From assembly GCA_025677825.1 (NCBI GenBank), contig JAIXMO010000028.1, forward strand, positions 1 through 64,000: a stretch of DNA of 64,000 nucleotides. Reading direction: 5' to 3'. The DNA comes from Helicostylum pulchrum. Its lineage: Eukaryota; Mucoromycota; Mucoromycetes; Mucorales; Mucoraceae. The notes below the pieces were generated by a model, which saw nothing but the letters and a program-made list of their open reading frames with translations, did no database searches and was not told where the DNA came from. Position numbers and translations under genes: made by a program. Positions 11,571 to 23,546 of the stretch are shown here, piece after piece. Positions within the stretch are counted from its first letter, which is position 1, and each line of letters starts with the position of its first letter.

Positions 11571-13142
11571 ATGAATACCATTAAACCCGATCAGATCATC
11601 GAATTAGAACCCTCTCTTATCAAGGTATACCGTTTTATTAGTTGCCTTTATTCTTTTTTGTTGAGTATTAACGTTATCGGAACAATATATAGGTTCCTTA
11701 TGAACAACTTCGTAAATCATTCCGATTCCAGCATCGTTATATTGAAAAAGAATTGGCTTCAATACACGAAAAAATTGAACGTTGTTTTAAGAACACCTCC
11801 ATAACACCCGAGAAAGCATCTCAAACTGTAGATGAATTACTAAAACAAGTGGATAAACTGACTCGCAAAGTAAGGCTCTTTTTTTTCTACTATTATTGTC
11901 GCTTATAAGTATTATTTTTTTATCAGTTGCAAAAATCTAAACAGGAAGAGTTGGCTCATGCAAATAGAATAGAAAAACGTATCCATAACCTTAAAGAAAT
12001 TGAAAATATTACATCGCCAAAGGCACCCGAATTTATAGCATGGAGCAAGACTAGACTGGATAGAGTGATTGTGGATTATTTGCTACGAGAAGGCATGAAT
12101 AATACAGCTAGAAGAGTGACAAAAGAGAGTGGAATTGAGGTAAAATGATATATACGTGTGTGTATACAGGTGCGGGAAAAAAAAGCTCACTACATGTATA
12201 TATTGATAGGATATGGTTGATATCCAATTATTTGCTCAGTCCGAGAAAATAGAAGAAGCATTAAGAAATCATAGTTGTAAAGAATGCCTTGCTTGGTGTA
12301 GCGAAAATAGATCTAGTCTTCGAAAAATGAAGGTTAGAAAGTTGTTTTTTGCAAAAAAAAAAGAAAAAAAGAGAAATTTAAATGTGATTTATACAGAGTA
12401 CACTAGAATTTAATTTGAGATTACAAGAGCATATTGAATTGGCTAGAGCAAGTAAAGGTTCGGAAGCGATCTTGTACTCACAAAAATACTTGTCACCTTG
12501 GCAAACTACCGAACTAAAAAGGATTAATCAAGCAATGGGGTTATTAGCTTTTAAAAGCGGTACAGCATGTTCACCTTATAAGGTAATTTTTTTTTTGTAT
12601 ACTATTATCTAATTATGAGTTTACATAAAATATATATATATTTGTATTCATAGGAACTGTATGACCCTAATCGATGGCTAGAATTAATTGATCAGTTTAG
12701 AGCTGATAATTATTCACTTTGTTCACTTACTTCGCACCCATTATTATCTATTACTTTACAAGCTGGTTTATCTGCACTTAAAACACCACAGTGTTATCAA
12801 CATGAAAATATCAATGTAAATTGTCCCATTTGCGACAATAAAACGCTGGGTAGCTTAGCAGAAAAACTACCGTTAAGTCATCATGTGAACTCAACCATCG
12901 TTTGCCGTATTAGTGGTAAAATTATGAATGAGGATAATCAACCGATGCTTTTACCCAATGGAAGAGTTTACAGTCTCGGTGTAAGTATCATGTGATATTT
13001 TATTTATTTTTTGTACTTACATCTTTTTTTATACTTAAAGGCTTTAAAAGAAATGAGCGCTAAATTTGATGGTAAAATAACTTGCCCTAGAACTGGTGAA
13101 GTCTTTAAATTTGATGAGCTTAAAAAGGTTTTTATTTCTTAA
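11571..13142 (+). CDS. FYV10: GID/CTLH E3 ubiquitin ligase subunit (Gid9/Fyv10, MAEA-like)
   Basis: Seven exons (11571-11624, 11693-11869, 11927-12139, 12210-12332, 12397-12582, 12654-12980, 13041-13142), each ending in phase 0, give 393 aa; human MAEA is about 396 aa. After an N-terminal coiled-coil region come the LisH (RVIVDYLLREGMNNTARR), the CTLH (FAQSEKIEEALRNHSCKECL) and the CRA region (YKELYDPNRWLELIDQF). A degenerate RING ends the protein (CRISGKIM then ITCPRTGEVF). Gid9 pairs with Gid2/Rmd5 as the catalytic heterodimer of the GID complex, which in yeast ubiquitinates gluconeogenic enzymes on return to glucose. All introns are short and in phase 0, so retention of any one usually inserts a stop or a few residues. 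Confidence 0.95.
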
Positions 13143-13293
13143 ATAAAATCTGCAGGAAAAAAAACGAAAATTCCTTTTTTACCCGCCTTTTTTTTTTCTT
13201 TCCGTTTCTTTTTATACACTTTTTTTTTTTTTTTTTTTTTTTTTTCCTTTATTTCCTCTTTCTTCTCACTTTTTTTATATATAGCAAAAAAAA
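13143..13293 (+). promoter_or_regulatory. Poly-T rich promoter of the GATA-factor gene
   Basis: An extremely T-rich strand bias with a run of about 27 T near 13219-13245, then a TATATATA stretch about 15 bp before the ATG. Poly(dA:dT) tracts exclude nucleosomes and are common in fungal promoters. Assignment is by position only. Confidence 0.45.
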
Positions 13294-15028
13294 ATGCCAC
13301 CACAACCACCACCACCTATTGTGTTAAAACTTGAAGGTAATGAGACATGTTTACCTTTCTCCAACTTCAACCAAGATGAGCTATCAAAGACTTGGAGACT
13401 TTGTACAAAAGTAAAAGATGCACTCGAAAATGGTTCTAGACTCGAGAACTTATCTTGGAGGCTATGGTTTATTCAAAATGTTCTGGTCAGTAATGACGTC
13501 AAATCAAATACCGGCACACCATCAAGGACGTCAGTATTAAATAAAGAAGAAGAGGTATTTACATTGCCGCCAGCAGCACCAGCAGCAGTACCAGCAGTAC
13601 CAGCACCGACACTACAAGTGGAGCCTGAATCAATACTCGGCTATAATTTGGACCAAGTCAAACAGATATCAACAGAAAACTTTATATTAAACCAATTTAC
13701 TTCAGATCAACAAGGAGATCAAATGATTGAATTAAAAGACATATTTCCATTTGATTATATGTACACTATACCGGAGGAAAATCCGTTGGCGCAAGTCGAT
13801 AGTTCTTTTTCTTATAATACATCGTCATGGCAAGCAACAAATATCTCCCAACAACAACCTTCTTATTCAAACTGTACTACTACTACCAACAACAATAGAT
13901 TTTATCATGACAATGCTGTATTTCAACAAAACTACGCTAATAATATGCCATTTATTCAAGACCAATATAATGCCTGTGCTATAAATATACCTGCTGATGT
14001 TGATATGTTGAACCAACCAAATTTCTTTGCCGACTATAACAGTAATGTTGCATTAACTTCAATACCAAATGCAACTCTACATAATAAAATGTTGGCTACC
14101 TTACCTAGGCATACTTTAGCTTCGGCCGAAAGACTATTATCTAAAAAACCTACCTCCTCGCATCAACTACAGCAGCAAAAAATGTCGGATTCATTACCTT
14201 TAAATAACCAGCAGAAAAAAAGTCCTCAGCATTATTATAATACTTTCCAACTAGACACTCGTCCGCCTATTATGAAAACTACTACTCTTCTCGAAAATAC
14301 AAATACTGCTGCACCTCCTTTACCTGACGAAAAATCTCTTCAGTGTAGTAATTGTGATGCTACAACGACTCCCTTATGGAGACGTTCTGCCGAAGACAAG
14401 ATTTTATGTAATGCTTGTGGTCTATAGTAAGTAGTAGCGGTAGATTTATATATACAAGTCTATTTTTTTCATTAAAACTTAAATTTTTTAAATAGCCTTA
14501 AATTGCATAATACTCCAAGGCCAAAAAATTTAAAAGCTATGGGTGGAAAAAATAAAGAATCACGTTCATCAAACAGTGAAGTAGATGATAATGACCCAGA
14601 AAATACGCAAGAAAAGTCAGGAACTATTTGTTCCAATTGTAGTACCGATAAAACACCATTGTGGCGTAGAGATATTGAAGGTTTACCTTTATGTAATGCG
14701 TGTGGATTATAGTAAGTTTTATATATAAATTAATATAGTGCCTTAGAGGATGACTCATTTTGTTTTTTATAAAAATAGTTTAAAATTACATAACGAAAAA
14801 AGACCTTTATCTATGAAGACTGATGTTATTAAAAAACGTCAAAGAACCGAAACTTTACTCGCTTCTTCGCTGGACGACTCCGTTAAAAAGCCACGTTATT
14901 ATGACCAGCAATCTTTGTACTCATCTGATAACAACTCAACTCCGGGATATAGAAACACTGTGTCATCCTTACCTGGAACTGGTATATTAATGATGACACC
15001 CTCTAGTAGTACTACTTCTCCTTCTTGA
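13294..15028 (+). CDS. Two-finger GATA transcription factor
   Basis: Three exons (13294-14426, 14496-14711, 14779-15028) encode 532 aa. The N-terminus has an AreA-like conserved block ([20 protein letters not shown] then [13 protein letters not shown]1752-like). A long Gln/Asn/Pro/Thr-rich middle follows. Two GATA zinc fingers of the CX2CX17-18CX2C type lie at about residues 351-377 ([14 protein letters not shown]) and 423-449 ([14 protein letters not shown]). Each is followed by YLKLHN and a basic tail; the second has [10 protein letters not shown]. Single-finger AreA/Nit2 factors control nitrogen use, and two-finger SRE/Urbs1 factors control iron uptake. Here an AreA-type N-terminus is combined with two fingers, so target genes cannot be assigned. 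Both fingers are interrupted at the same codon (see findings). Confidence 0.92.
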
Positions 15029-15637
15029 GTCACATACTGACTTGACAATAAAAAAGATGATTTATTTGTATTTCTCTAACAGTTTCCGTGAGAAGCGGAA
15101 AAGTTTTTTTTTTTCGGCGTTTCATACCATTGGCTGAAGTTGTCTCCCCTTGTGAGCATTCTTTAAAAATATAAAGTTGACTCAATTAGTTAGTGATAAC
15201 CAACATAGATCTACGTAACAATTTTATATCTAATATTGCGTACAACAGATTGATCTTATTTTTGATAATAATAATGAACTATGTATTCAAATGTAATTGA
15301 TATACACCATTCTTGAATAAAAACTATTGACAGGTTTGGAATTTTCAACAGTTTTCTTTTAATGTAGATTACAAATAAAGAATGGGTTAGGATTACCTTT
15401 CGAATTTTACGGGCCATGTGTGTATGAATGTATGCCAAAATGTCAATAATTCGAAGCAATAAAGTCTGAACGTGAAGTTTGTCACACAGGAAATTGGATT
15501 ATCAATCACATTTATAATTGTGGGGGAACCATACAGCGTATTTTTATCGGATGAACTATTCTTCCCTCCATTTTCTATAAATTCATTTTTTTTAAAAAAA
15601 AGTTTAATTTCCCTTTTTATCTTATTTATTATCACAA
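15029..15637. other. Intergenic region
   Basis: 3' region of the GATA gene and promoter of the thioesterase gene. A perfect T8A8 block lies at 15586-15601, about 37 bp before the ATG. No other gene was recognised. Confidence 0.5.
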
Positions 15638-16830
15638 ATGTCAATTTCAACAGTAACAAATACTCCTACAAGTCTATTTGACGAGGCTACTGCTACATCT
15701 TACTTGGGTAAAACTAACCGAGGAACCTATGTCTTTTCAGGAGAAGCAAAGATGGTAAGTGTGTTGTTTTCGATTTAATTTATCAGCTATATGTTACTTA
15801 CATTACATTTTTTATTAGGAATGGGCTATTGGCGAAGTACCCAACGTAAGTAAATTATTATCCTTATTGTTAGATAACAATACGTTGTATTAACAAAACT
15901 CTTTTCTATAAAATAAAATAGGGCGGTAAGAAAACATACCAAATCGAGATATTAATCAATGACTAAAAGAGAGTAAAAAAAATAGGTTACGTTATGTCTA
16001 TTATCACTGATAGTGTATTGAAAGTTTTTGAAGATAAACATCAAAAAGATACAGTTGCTCTTAATTGTTTCTTTTTCAACAAGACACTTGCCGGTAATCT
16101 TATTGTAGAAATCGAGGAATTAAAAATGAGCAGAAAAGGATATTGTATTGCTAGAGCGGTTCTTAAACAAACAAAGGATTTGGATCGATTAACGGATTTG
16201 GATTCCTATGATCCATCTGAATGGACTGATAAGGTCCAAACTATGTTCACTATGGGTAATATGGATAGTGAAGAAGGTATAACTAGTTATCATAAGAGCC
16301 CTGGATTTTCCGACTTAGATAAACTTGAACCTTTTACTTACGCCTTTATGAACGAGTTTATCGATTCCAAATTTGAAATGAGCAGTCTTCCTGATAATAT
16401 GGAAGATTCTGGTACTCCTGAATATACTCAACTAATGAATTTTAAAGATCAAAGACCAACCGATTTTAAAAGTATACCCTATTGGTGTGATATGATCCTT
16501 CCTCCTCCCATTTTACTCGGTCAAAGGGTAATGGGTGGTCCCGTCTGGTGCCCCACTATGCAAATCGAAATTCAATTCAAGAGAAAGCCTACTGGTAAAC
16601 AAATCGTTGCTCACTTTATCACAAATCACGTTATAAACGGAAGATTTGACATTGACGGTCAAATTTGGGAAACTAATGGTGATATTTTGGCTACTACTAG
16701 GTAATGGACAAAAAAAAACTAACATTACTGCTTATGCTAATTGTTCCTTTTCTCCTATAGACATCAATGTTTAATTGTACCATGGAGTCGTAACACTACC
16801 AAAGTTGAAAGAAGTCGTTCCAAAATTTAA
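15638..16830 (+). CDS. Acyl-CoA thioesterase-like (hot-dog fold) protein
   Basis: Five coding exons are proposed: 15638-15754, 15819-15845, 15922-15925, 15986-16700 and 16761-16830, giving 310 aa. Without the 4-nt third exon the frame is lost at the join. With it the protein reads EVPNGGYVMSIITDSVLKVF, which fits the conserved PNGGY motif of the thioesterase-like superfamily (4HBT_3 type). The double hot-dog family hydrolyses acyl-CoA thioesters; the acyl chain preference is unknown. A later segment (MGGPVWCPTMQIEIQFKR, then GRFDIDGQIWETNGDILATTR) would be the second hot-dog. The C-terminus is basic (RSRSKI) with no clear targeting signal. If the micro-exon is not used, the first exons would encode only a short peptide. 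Confidence 0.82.
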
Positions 16831-17776
16831 ATCTTTCAAATAAACTATATATATTATTTACCCAATCAAAATCAATTTCTCACCTGACTTTCACGTGCTT
16901 TATGTCACGTGATTAAAAATATAAAGCTGTTATGTAAAACTTTTTCGAAAAACTTCCAAATTAGGAATTACTAATTAGTTTTGTAACGCACTAGAGTTCT
17001 CGGACGACAGTCGTACAATCGAAGGTTTAAGATGATGATATTTTTCTACAAAACTCCATATCCAAAAGTATGATGGCAGTTTACATGACTACGATGGTAT
17101 CTGATTAATATTCCTAATTTTTTCTACTTTTTTTATATTTGTGACAACGTAACGATTTAACGCACATCTCGTTATTCGTATAGATTATACAAAGTTTATT
17201 TACTAAAAATATAGTATTTTAAACTATGTCGAAAACTCTAATAAGATTAGCGGTTGCAACCAATAGAATAGACATGCCTCATTGTTACAAACGTTCTTGA
17301 GGGTCTTGGAACGGCCCGCAATGTCAATATTAGAAAAAGAAAAATTGCATTTACATATACAACATCTTTCAAATGTCTTTTACCGCTCGAAGACATCTAA
17401 GTACGCTAATTAAATTTGTTATTTTTTTATAATCAAAAGGCAATATGTTACTGCGTTGATAAAAGAAAAAAGAAAAAAGAAAAAAATTAAAATATATCTG
17501 TTCTTATTGTACTTGTTTAATTTCATGCGGTAAGCCCTTTTTATGAGATAAAACGCGAATAAACAAAATTGTTTTAACAAACTCATTGACAGGAGCGTGT
17601 TACTGTACTATTCTATTTTAGATTAGACATATATTTATTTGTATGACAAAAATAAAATAAATATGCAAGTGTGATTGAACAGAAAATTTATGAGGTAAAG
17701 TGAAATATAAAGTTTATTGAAAAATGATGATATATAGCAATATTAAACTGAAGCGGTTATATTACGTGTCTATTTA
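16831..17776. other. Intergenic region carrying a polygalacturonase relic
   Basis: About 950 bp of AT-rich sequence downstream of both neighbouring genes, which converge here. The only interpretable content is the relic at 17270-17337, listed separately. Confidence 0.5.
17270..17337 (-). pseudogene. Relic of a polygalacturonase 3' end
   Basis: On the minus strand this reads NIDIAGRSKTLKNVCNN, almost identical to INIQGHSKTPKNVCNN at the C-terminus of the intact polygalacturonase about 540 bp away, in the same orientation. At the nucleotide level the block TTGTTACAAACGTTCTTG is shared exactly. It appears to be the remnant of a tandem duplicate whose upstream part has been lost. Confidence 0.7.
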
Positions 17777-19049
17777 TTATCTACAGACACTAAGCTTGCC
17801 GGAATCTCTGAGGTTGTTACAAACGTTCTTGGGGGTCTTGGAGTGACCTTGAATATTAATACCAGAGACAGAAAATCCAGAACAAGGCGTATCTTTAGCG
17901 CAGTCAAAGTTGACAATAGGGTTCTTTTTAGCGGATGAAGCAGATCTAAAATTTATATTGGTTAGCTACAAGTATATTATCTGAAATCAAAATATATTTA
18001 CCCAGAGATATTGGTGAAAGTAATACCGCTAATATTCAAAGACTTGTTGGCATTCTTATTACAGAAATTCATTTGGTTCTTGTCACAGTAGTGAGCAGTA
18101 ACAATGATAGGGTTTTCATTGTTGGGGAGCTTAATGTTTTGAAACTTGACGTTTGAAACAACACCCTTTCCTCCACTCCATGTCTTGATTCTAACACCGT
18201 TTTGACAGTTAATACATTCACTGTTGATAATAGTAACATCCTTGACGTTTTCGGTAGAGCCGTTCTTACCAAGACTACCGATACTATTTATGCGTAGTTA
18301 AAAATGATGAGAACCATATTACTTGTATTTTTTTTTAAGTTTAGTTACCTGAAACCGTGACCACCAACACATTTGACATTGGAAACAGTAATACCGGTGT
18401 TACCCCCGTTAATAGCAGTACAATCATCACCAACAATGAGCTCAGAATCCTTGAGAAGCAAGTTTGTGGTAGAAGAAATCTGCAAGGCGTCAGTGTTCAT
18501 GGGTCTGTTGCTGTTGATTGAAGCAGATTTAAAATAGAGGTTATGAAGAACAAGGTCTTGGCAGCTAGTAACACCCATATGAGCTCTGGGAGAGTTGAGA
18601 ATCTTAAAGCTACCAAGTTGAGAGTTCTTGAGGGTAACTCTAAGAACAGTAGGAGCAGTAACATCCTTAACATCCCACCAAGTTTGGCCGTTACCATTGA
18701 AAGAACCTCCACCAGACATGTGGACGTTATCACCCTTAAGGGTAATAAAAGCACTTTCTCCCTTGAACTTCTTATTGAAACGAGGCATGTTGACTTTACT
18801 TTGGAAATCAATATAAACATTCTTCAATTTTTCGATTTTAATGATGCTCCTAATGTTGTAAGTATTGCCCTTGGGGAATACAACGGTGCCTCCAGATTGA
18901 CAATCTTTGAAAGCTTGTATGATACCGAGAGAATCATCATTCTTATTGTTAGCGACTACACAAGTCTTACCAACGGCAGCGGCATCGACTGAAGAAGTTA
19001 AAGCTAAAGTAGCGACGACTGCAAGGCCAAATGAAAGTAATTGAACCAT
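17777..19049 (-). CDS. Secreted polygalacturonase (GH28)
   Basis: Three exons (19049-18349, 18283-18002, 17945-17777) encode 383 aa. A signal peptide covers about residues 1-24 (MVQLLSFGLAVVATLALTSS). The right-handed beta-helix carries the GH28 signature residues: NTDA, then GDDCTAIN, then GGHGF followed across the intron by SIGSLG, and RIKTWSG. The catalytic aspartates (NTD and DD), the His of GHG and the Arg/Lys of RIK are all present. The enzyme cleaves alpha-1,4-galacturonan of plant pectin outside the cell. Several cysteines near the C-terminus probably form disulfides. Endo versus exo action cannot be settled from motifs alone. The relic copy downstream suggests a local duplication history, as is usual for this family in plant-degrading moulds. 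Confidence 0.95.
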
Positions 19050-20416
19050 TTAATAGATGATATTAGAATAAATGTTGGTAATGTTTTTTTTTGGTAGCTC
19101 AATCCTTCTCTCTTTTTATATTTGTAAAAGCTGATATCGGAATAAATCCAGAATCGTTCTTAGTTTTCTAAATTTATGTATGTACGGTCGATCAAATATA
19201 ATTAACATCTAATGCTTCAGTATTAATTTTAATGTGCACAAGAGTACACGTCCCAGTTTTATTTCATTTTTTTTACGCTCTATTGTTATTGGAGGGATTT
19301 TTATCTTTGTAGTTCGTAATATAATAATTTCGAGCTCAAAACTTTGATATATAAAAAGTAATGTAATAAGAAAATAATATCACAAGATGTTATCCTGTAA
19401 AGTTTATAAAGGTTTACAAACAAAACAGGTACTTGACCGCTCAACTAACATATATATAAACCCATCATTACCGCAACACAGATTTTAGTGTAATTTTACT
19501 TCAGTGATAAAGCTTTCTTTGCGTAGTAAATGTCAATATATTGAAGTATGTGTGTATTCATCAATTCCTACATGTATCCGCGGTAGCATATCCGATAAAT
19601 ATAGTGTAACATTTATTAAAATAGTGCAGTACATGATGTTTCTGTACTTGGGATCAATACGTGAAAATCCCAATAACTAATCTGTTCATCGGTATTGAGC
19701 TTTATTAATTTTAGCTTAAAAATAAATACCTTTCACAAAATACGCAATAAAAAGACTTATATAGCAGTATTTTTTTTTTGTTCTTCCTCCCGGTAAGTCC
19801 GAAAGTGCCCATAAAAAACAAGTCGTTGTACAATGAGTCGGACTCAATTGTTTGGATTTTTAGAGTATACTTAGTAAATACCCCAATTGAAGGTAAAGAA
19901 ACAAAGAAAAAAACACAGTCAGTCAAATATAAGAAGTATTGTAAAAATAAAGATATATGGTATTTACCGCCATAGAACTCCAGTATTTTTTACTCTTTAC
20001 GACTATGGTATAGTCGCAATGCATCATAAATTTAATGCATACTGTGTTCATTTTATTTCAACCTTTGTCCCGAGGTATTCTCTACTATCGTACTCCCAAC
20101 ATGTACATTTATTTAGAAGACGAGTTAATAATTATGAAAAAAGCAGCACGTTTATTGTGACTTTAAGAACCGCCTAATAAATAAATAAAAAAATTGTTCA
20201 CATGCATTTGAATAAAATTAAACAATGTTTACAATGCCGCGGGGACAGTTTAAATATGCATTGAAAGTTCTAGATTTTAGAGAGACCGTTATTTCTTGAT
20301 CGCTTTCGTAAAAGATGGTCTTCTATATGATGCCTTGTTTGAATGACCAATTTTACTTCTTCTCGTGTTCAATAGATTTAACTTCAGTCTAGTTAACTCT
20401 TCCTAATATATTATTA
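19050..20416. other. AT-rich intergenic region
   Basis: The promoter of the polygalacturonase gene and about 1.1 kb of further sequence. Several short open frames occur without coding character. No tRNA or repeat was recognised. Confidence 0.45.
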
Positions 20417-21610
20417 TTAGTTTATTGATTTGCTAACAAAATATGCAGTTACATTAAGATAAACTAATACATTCATAGCAGGTAATAAGAGCATAATATC
20501 TTGTGCATCGCGTAATGTACGAAATTGTGTGATGAGATGGGAGAGATACTCGCTATCATATACAAGCGACATTTGATATAAGTAGCAATCGTAACCTTCT
20601 ACTAAAAGAGCAAAACGCATAGGTTCATCTACTTCTAGTTCGATTTGTGAATTGATAATAGATTTCATCTCTCTTTGAGTCTTCACAAAATCTGATTCAT
20701 ATTTGTTGGATGAGCAGTTGGGCTTTTTTATTTCACAAATGAAAAAATCGATTTTGATATTGAATTTGAGCTTCAAAAGAACCAATAGATCCGGTTTATA
20801 ATCGTTCATGGCGATCCAGCAGCACTAATACTAGTGTACTTGAAGTTGTCTAGATTGCGAACGCTGCTGAAATAGGCCTTTCAAAGAAAGCGATTAGTTG
20901 CATAATATTTATTGTTACAGCCAAGAGATGATTTACTTTTTGTAGTCCAAGTAGATCTAACATTGCAGCATGTGAATTTTCAATCATTGGTAATTCAACT
21001 TGTTGACAAAGAGGCGAGCAATCTCTGATATTCAAATAGTCACATAATCTTGGAGCATTAATAGAAGTATGGTAATTATACGAATATAAAAGATAGTGAT
21101 CTATTTTATCAGTGAAGTAATGATTGATTAAAATAGCAACTACGAACAAGTTTTCACTTACAAAACATGAATATTATTTAATATATTAAAATGTTGAGCA
21201 CTGACAATATTTATATCTCTGAATTGTATCAGCTTATGTATAACTAACGAATGAAATTTTGTTGGGCTCCACATCAAATCACCTTTGCCACCAAGGTGGG
21301 TTAAGGCACTACAGTTGACTTCTTGATACTCAAGACAGTCGAACGATTCATCCGGGCCAAAAAAATTCATAACGGCCTAGCCAAAATAAAGATACCGTTA
21401 GTTTTAATTTGACGCAAGTTGTCAAGCGATAATACTATCTTACCATCAAATGTTCCTCAGCCAGAATCTTGGCCCTCATTCCATACCTATGATTTAATCT
21501 CTAAGTTTAGAACGAGACAAAATGCAAATCTGTGACATTTTTTAGGCACACGTACCTTTATAAAGAGCTCACAATAATTTAGCCTTGTGTTAGCTTATAC
21601 CCGGCAGTTG
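20417..21610 (-). pseudogene. Decayed gene with PD-(D/E)XK-like motif
   Basis: The minus strand shows coding-like blocks in order. One contains MRAKILAEEHLM, followed by a good intron (GTAAGATAG...GGCTAG, about 21455 to 21380). Next is a block with GGKGDLMWSPTKFHSL ending at a GTAAGT donor near 21158, then one with CDYLNIRDCSPLCQQVELP to another donor. The last is an open block of 130 codons (20809-20417) with YKPDLLV, IDFFICEIKKP and AMRF-type helices. Between SAAGSP and MNDYKPD the frame is broken by an uncompensated shift, and the 5' end (CELF then the next exon) is also out of phase. KPD...CEIKKP has the layout of a PD-(D/E)XK nuclease core. I believe similar proteins form a multicopy family in Mucorales, but this rests on memory. 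Confidence 0.55.
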
Positions 21611-22190
21611 CTTTAGCAAGAATCGTAACCTTTTGCATGAAGATAGAGAAAACAAAAATCCAAAAAAAAAATGAAGAATAATAAATATAAATTCCTTTAA
21701 AAAGTGAACATATAAAGAAAGACTTACTGGTGGTGATGTACATTGTAAGAAAGGGAAAGAAAAGTAATTTATTCTATATATATAAAAAAAGATAGAATAA
21801 ATATAGCTTAGGCTGATAATATGGGTCTATTTAAACTTTTTTTTTTGCACTCTTGTTTCATGCAAGAATTCAACAAAAAAATCGATCGTACATTGTATCA
21901 GTAGATGTTTTCACATTATAGCACATATAATGTCTAAATAAATCTTGGTTCTTAGATGCCTGTCATTTATTGGCTAAATTACCTTTTTCCAAACGTAGGC
22001 TTGGAAAAAGAGCCATTTTTTTTTCTTAAAAATGAGCAATTTATTCTCGAAATGCTAGCACAGTACAAAAGTATACATCTTAAAAAAAAAAGCAGTAGCT
22101 TGGTGTAACTGCTACTTTTATATTGCTCTATTCAAGATACTGTTTCCTTAATGGGGCATATAGGTACGTAATATCCTGGGTTTGTCCTTT

Positions 22191-22225
<35 letters not shown>

Positions 22226-23546
22226 CATCCGTTTAACCTTGTGTAGCACTTTTTTTTTTAAAAAAATAGTATCATGTATTTTTAGAAAAGAGTATTGTTT
22301 ACGATTATCTACAACACTACAAAAAAAGACAAATGCACGATCGATTTAACACAGTTGATCCAAGTTAAAATCCACTTATTTCACCTCAAGATAGGTTGTT
22401 TATAAAGAGTAAAATAGAAATAAAAATAACTATTACATCAAGTTTGACTTTTTTTATTACTCATAAATGCCGATTAAATAAATCTGATTAAACTAAACTA
22501 GCTAAATCAGTTTTTACTATATGTGATCTCTTTATTACCTTTATTTTTTCTCTCCAAACTTTCTCGGTATATCACACGAGTATGAAACTCTGTACTCAAG
22601 TATCCAAAAAAAAAGGGCGTCTGCCCTACACTAATAATGTGTGTTTATTTTGAGACGAAACAAATACACTACCTTTTTTTTTGGGCTGACAGTGTGAATT
22701 GATAAAATGCCAAGTCATTTTCGGTTTGTAAATGACTGAGTAATGACATACTTCAAAAGAAGTCCTGTCACAATTGAAACTATTTTTTTTCTATTAGGAG
22801 CTTACGACCTCAATACAAACTGATGAATCCGTATCTAGGTTAATGTTTTTAAGTTTAAAGATCGAGTAATACAATTATTTACGAGGCAGTACTGTTCTCC
22901 GTGAAATTTGCAGTCATTAGAAGAGAGTCAGTCAAAGTATATCCCCTGATTCCAACTCGTCTAAGGACACTGAGTCCAATGATATGTAATTAAAAAGCAA
23001 ACTTTTTTTTTTGTGGTTTTTATTGCGTACATAGTGGAGAAAAAGGGGTATATTGCGAGCTTATTAGCCAACAGCCTTCAGTTGCGAGGTCTAGCATAGG
23101 AGGAAGCCCAATCACTAACAAGGAACAAAGAGGAAAAAGAAAAGAGTCTTTCCTTTCGCCGCACAAGTACCCTTAATAATTTTAGTGGGAATCCTGCATA
23201 GACTTTTTTTTTGCATTAAAATCATATCTTTTCTCTTTTATATGAAAGGCTTTTTACATGATACCGTTCTTTTTAAATGTGCGACGCTTTTTAAGTTTTT
23301 TTTTACTGGAGCAGCCCCCAACGTCCAGAGCTTTCGAGCCTCTTTGTGCAACGTCATAATCACATGACTTAGCTTTCTCTCTTTTCTTTTTCGAGAGAGA
23401 AAAAGGGAATTTTTGATTCGATAATTTCGATGGTTCTACAACAAAGTTCAATTTTTATATTATAATTTTTCGTTTCTTTTTCTTTTTTACATTTTTTTTT
23501 TGTGAAATTTTCGAAAAAATATAAAAAAAGTATTTGTTTATAGGCC
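21611..23546. other. Intergenic region with 33-nt poly-A
   Basis: Nearly 2 kb with no supported gene. It contains an uninterrupted run of 33 A at 22192-22224 and several T-to-A switch tracts. The last 150 bp are pyrimidine-rich and act as upstream sequence of the channel gene. Confidence 0.5.
22192..22224 (+). repeat. Poly-A homopolymer (33 A)
   Basis: The longest A run in the window. It could be an old retroposon tail, but no coding remnant or target-site duplication was recognised beside it. Confidence 0.85.

Noticed and set aside
15994..16704. Thioesterase starting at the Met at 15994
   Set aside because: The conserved GGY just before it and the upstream exons show that this Met is internal.
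22192..22224. Poly-A run as tail of a retroposon
   Set aside because: No coding remnant upstream and no target duplication visible; kept only as a homopolymer.
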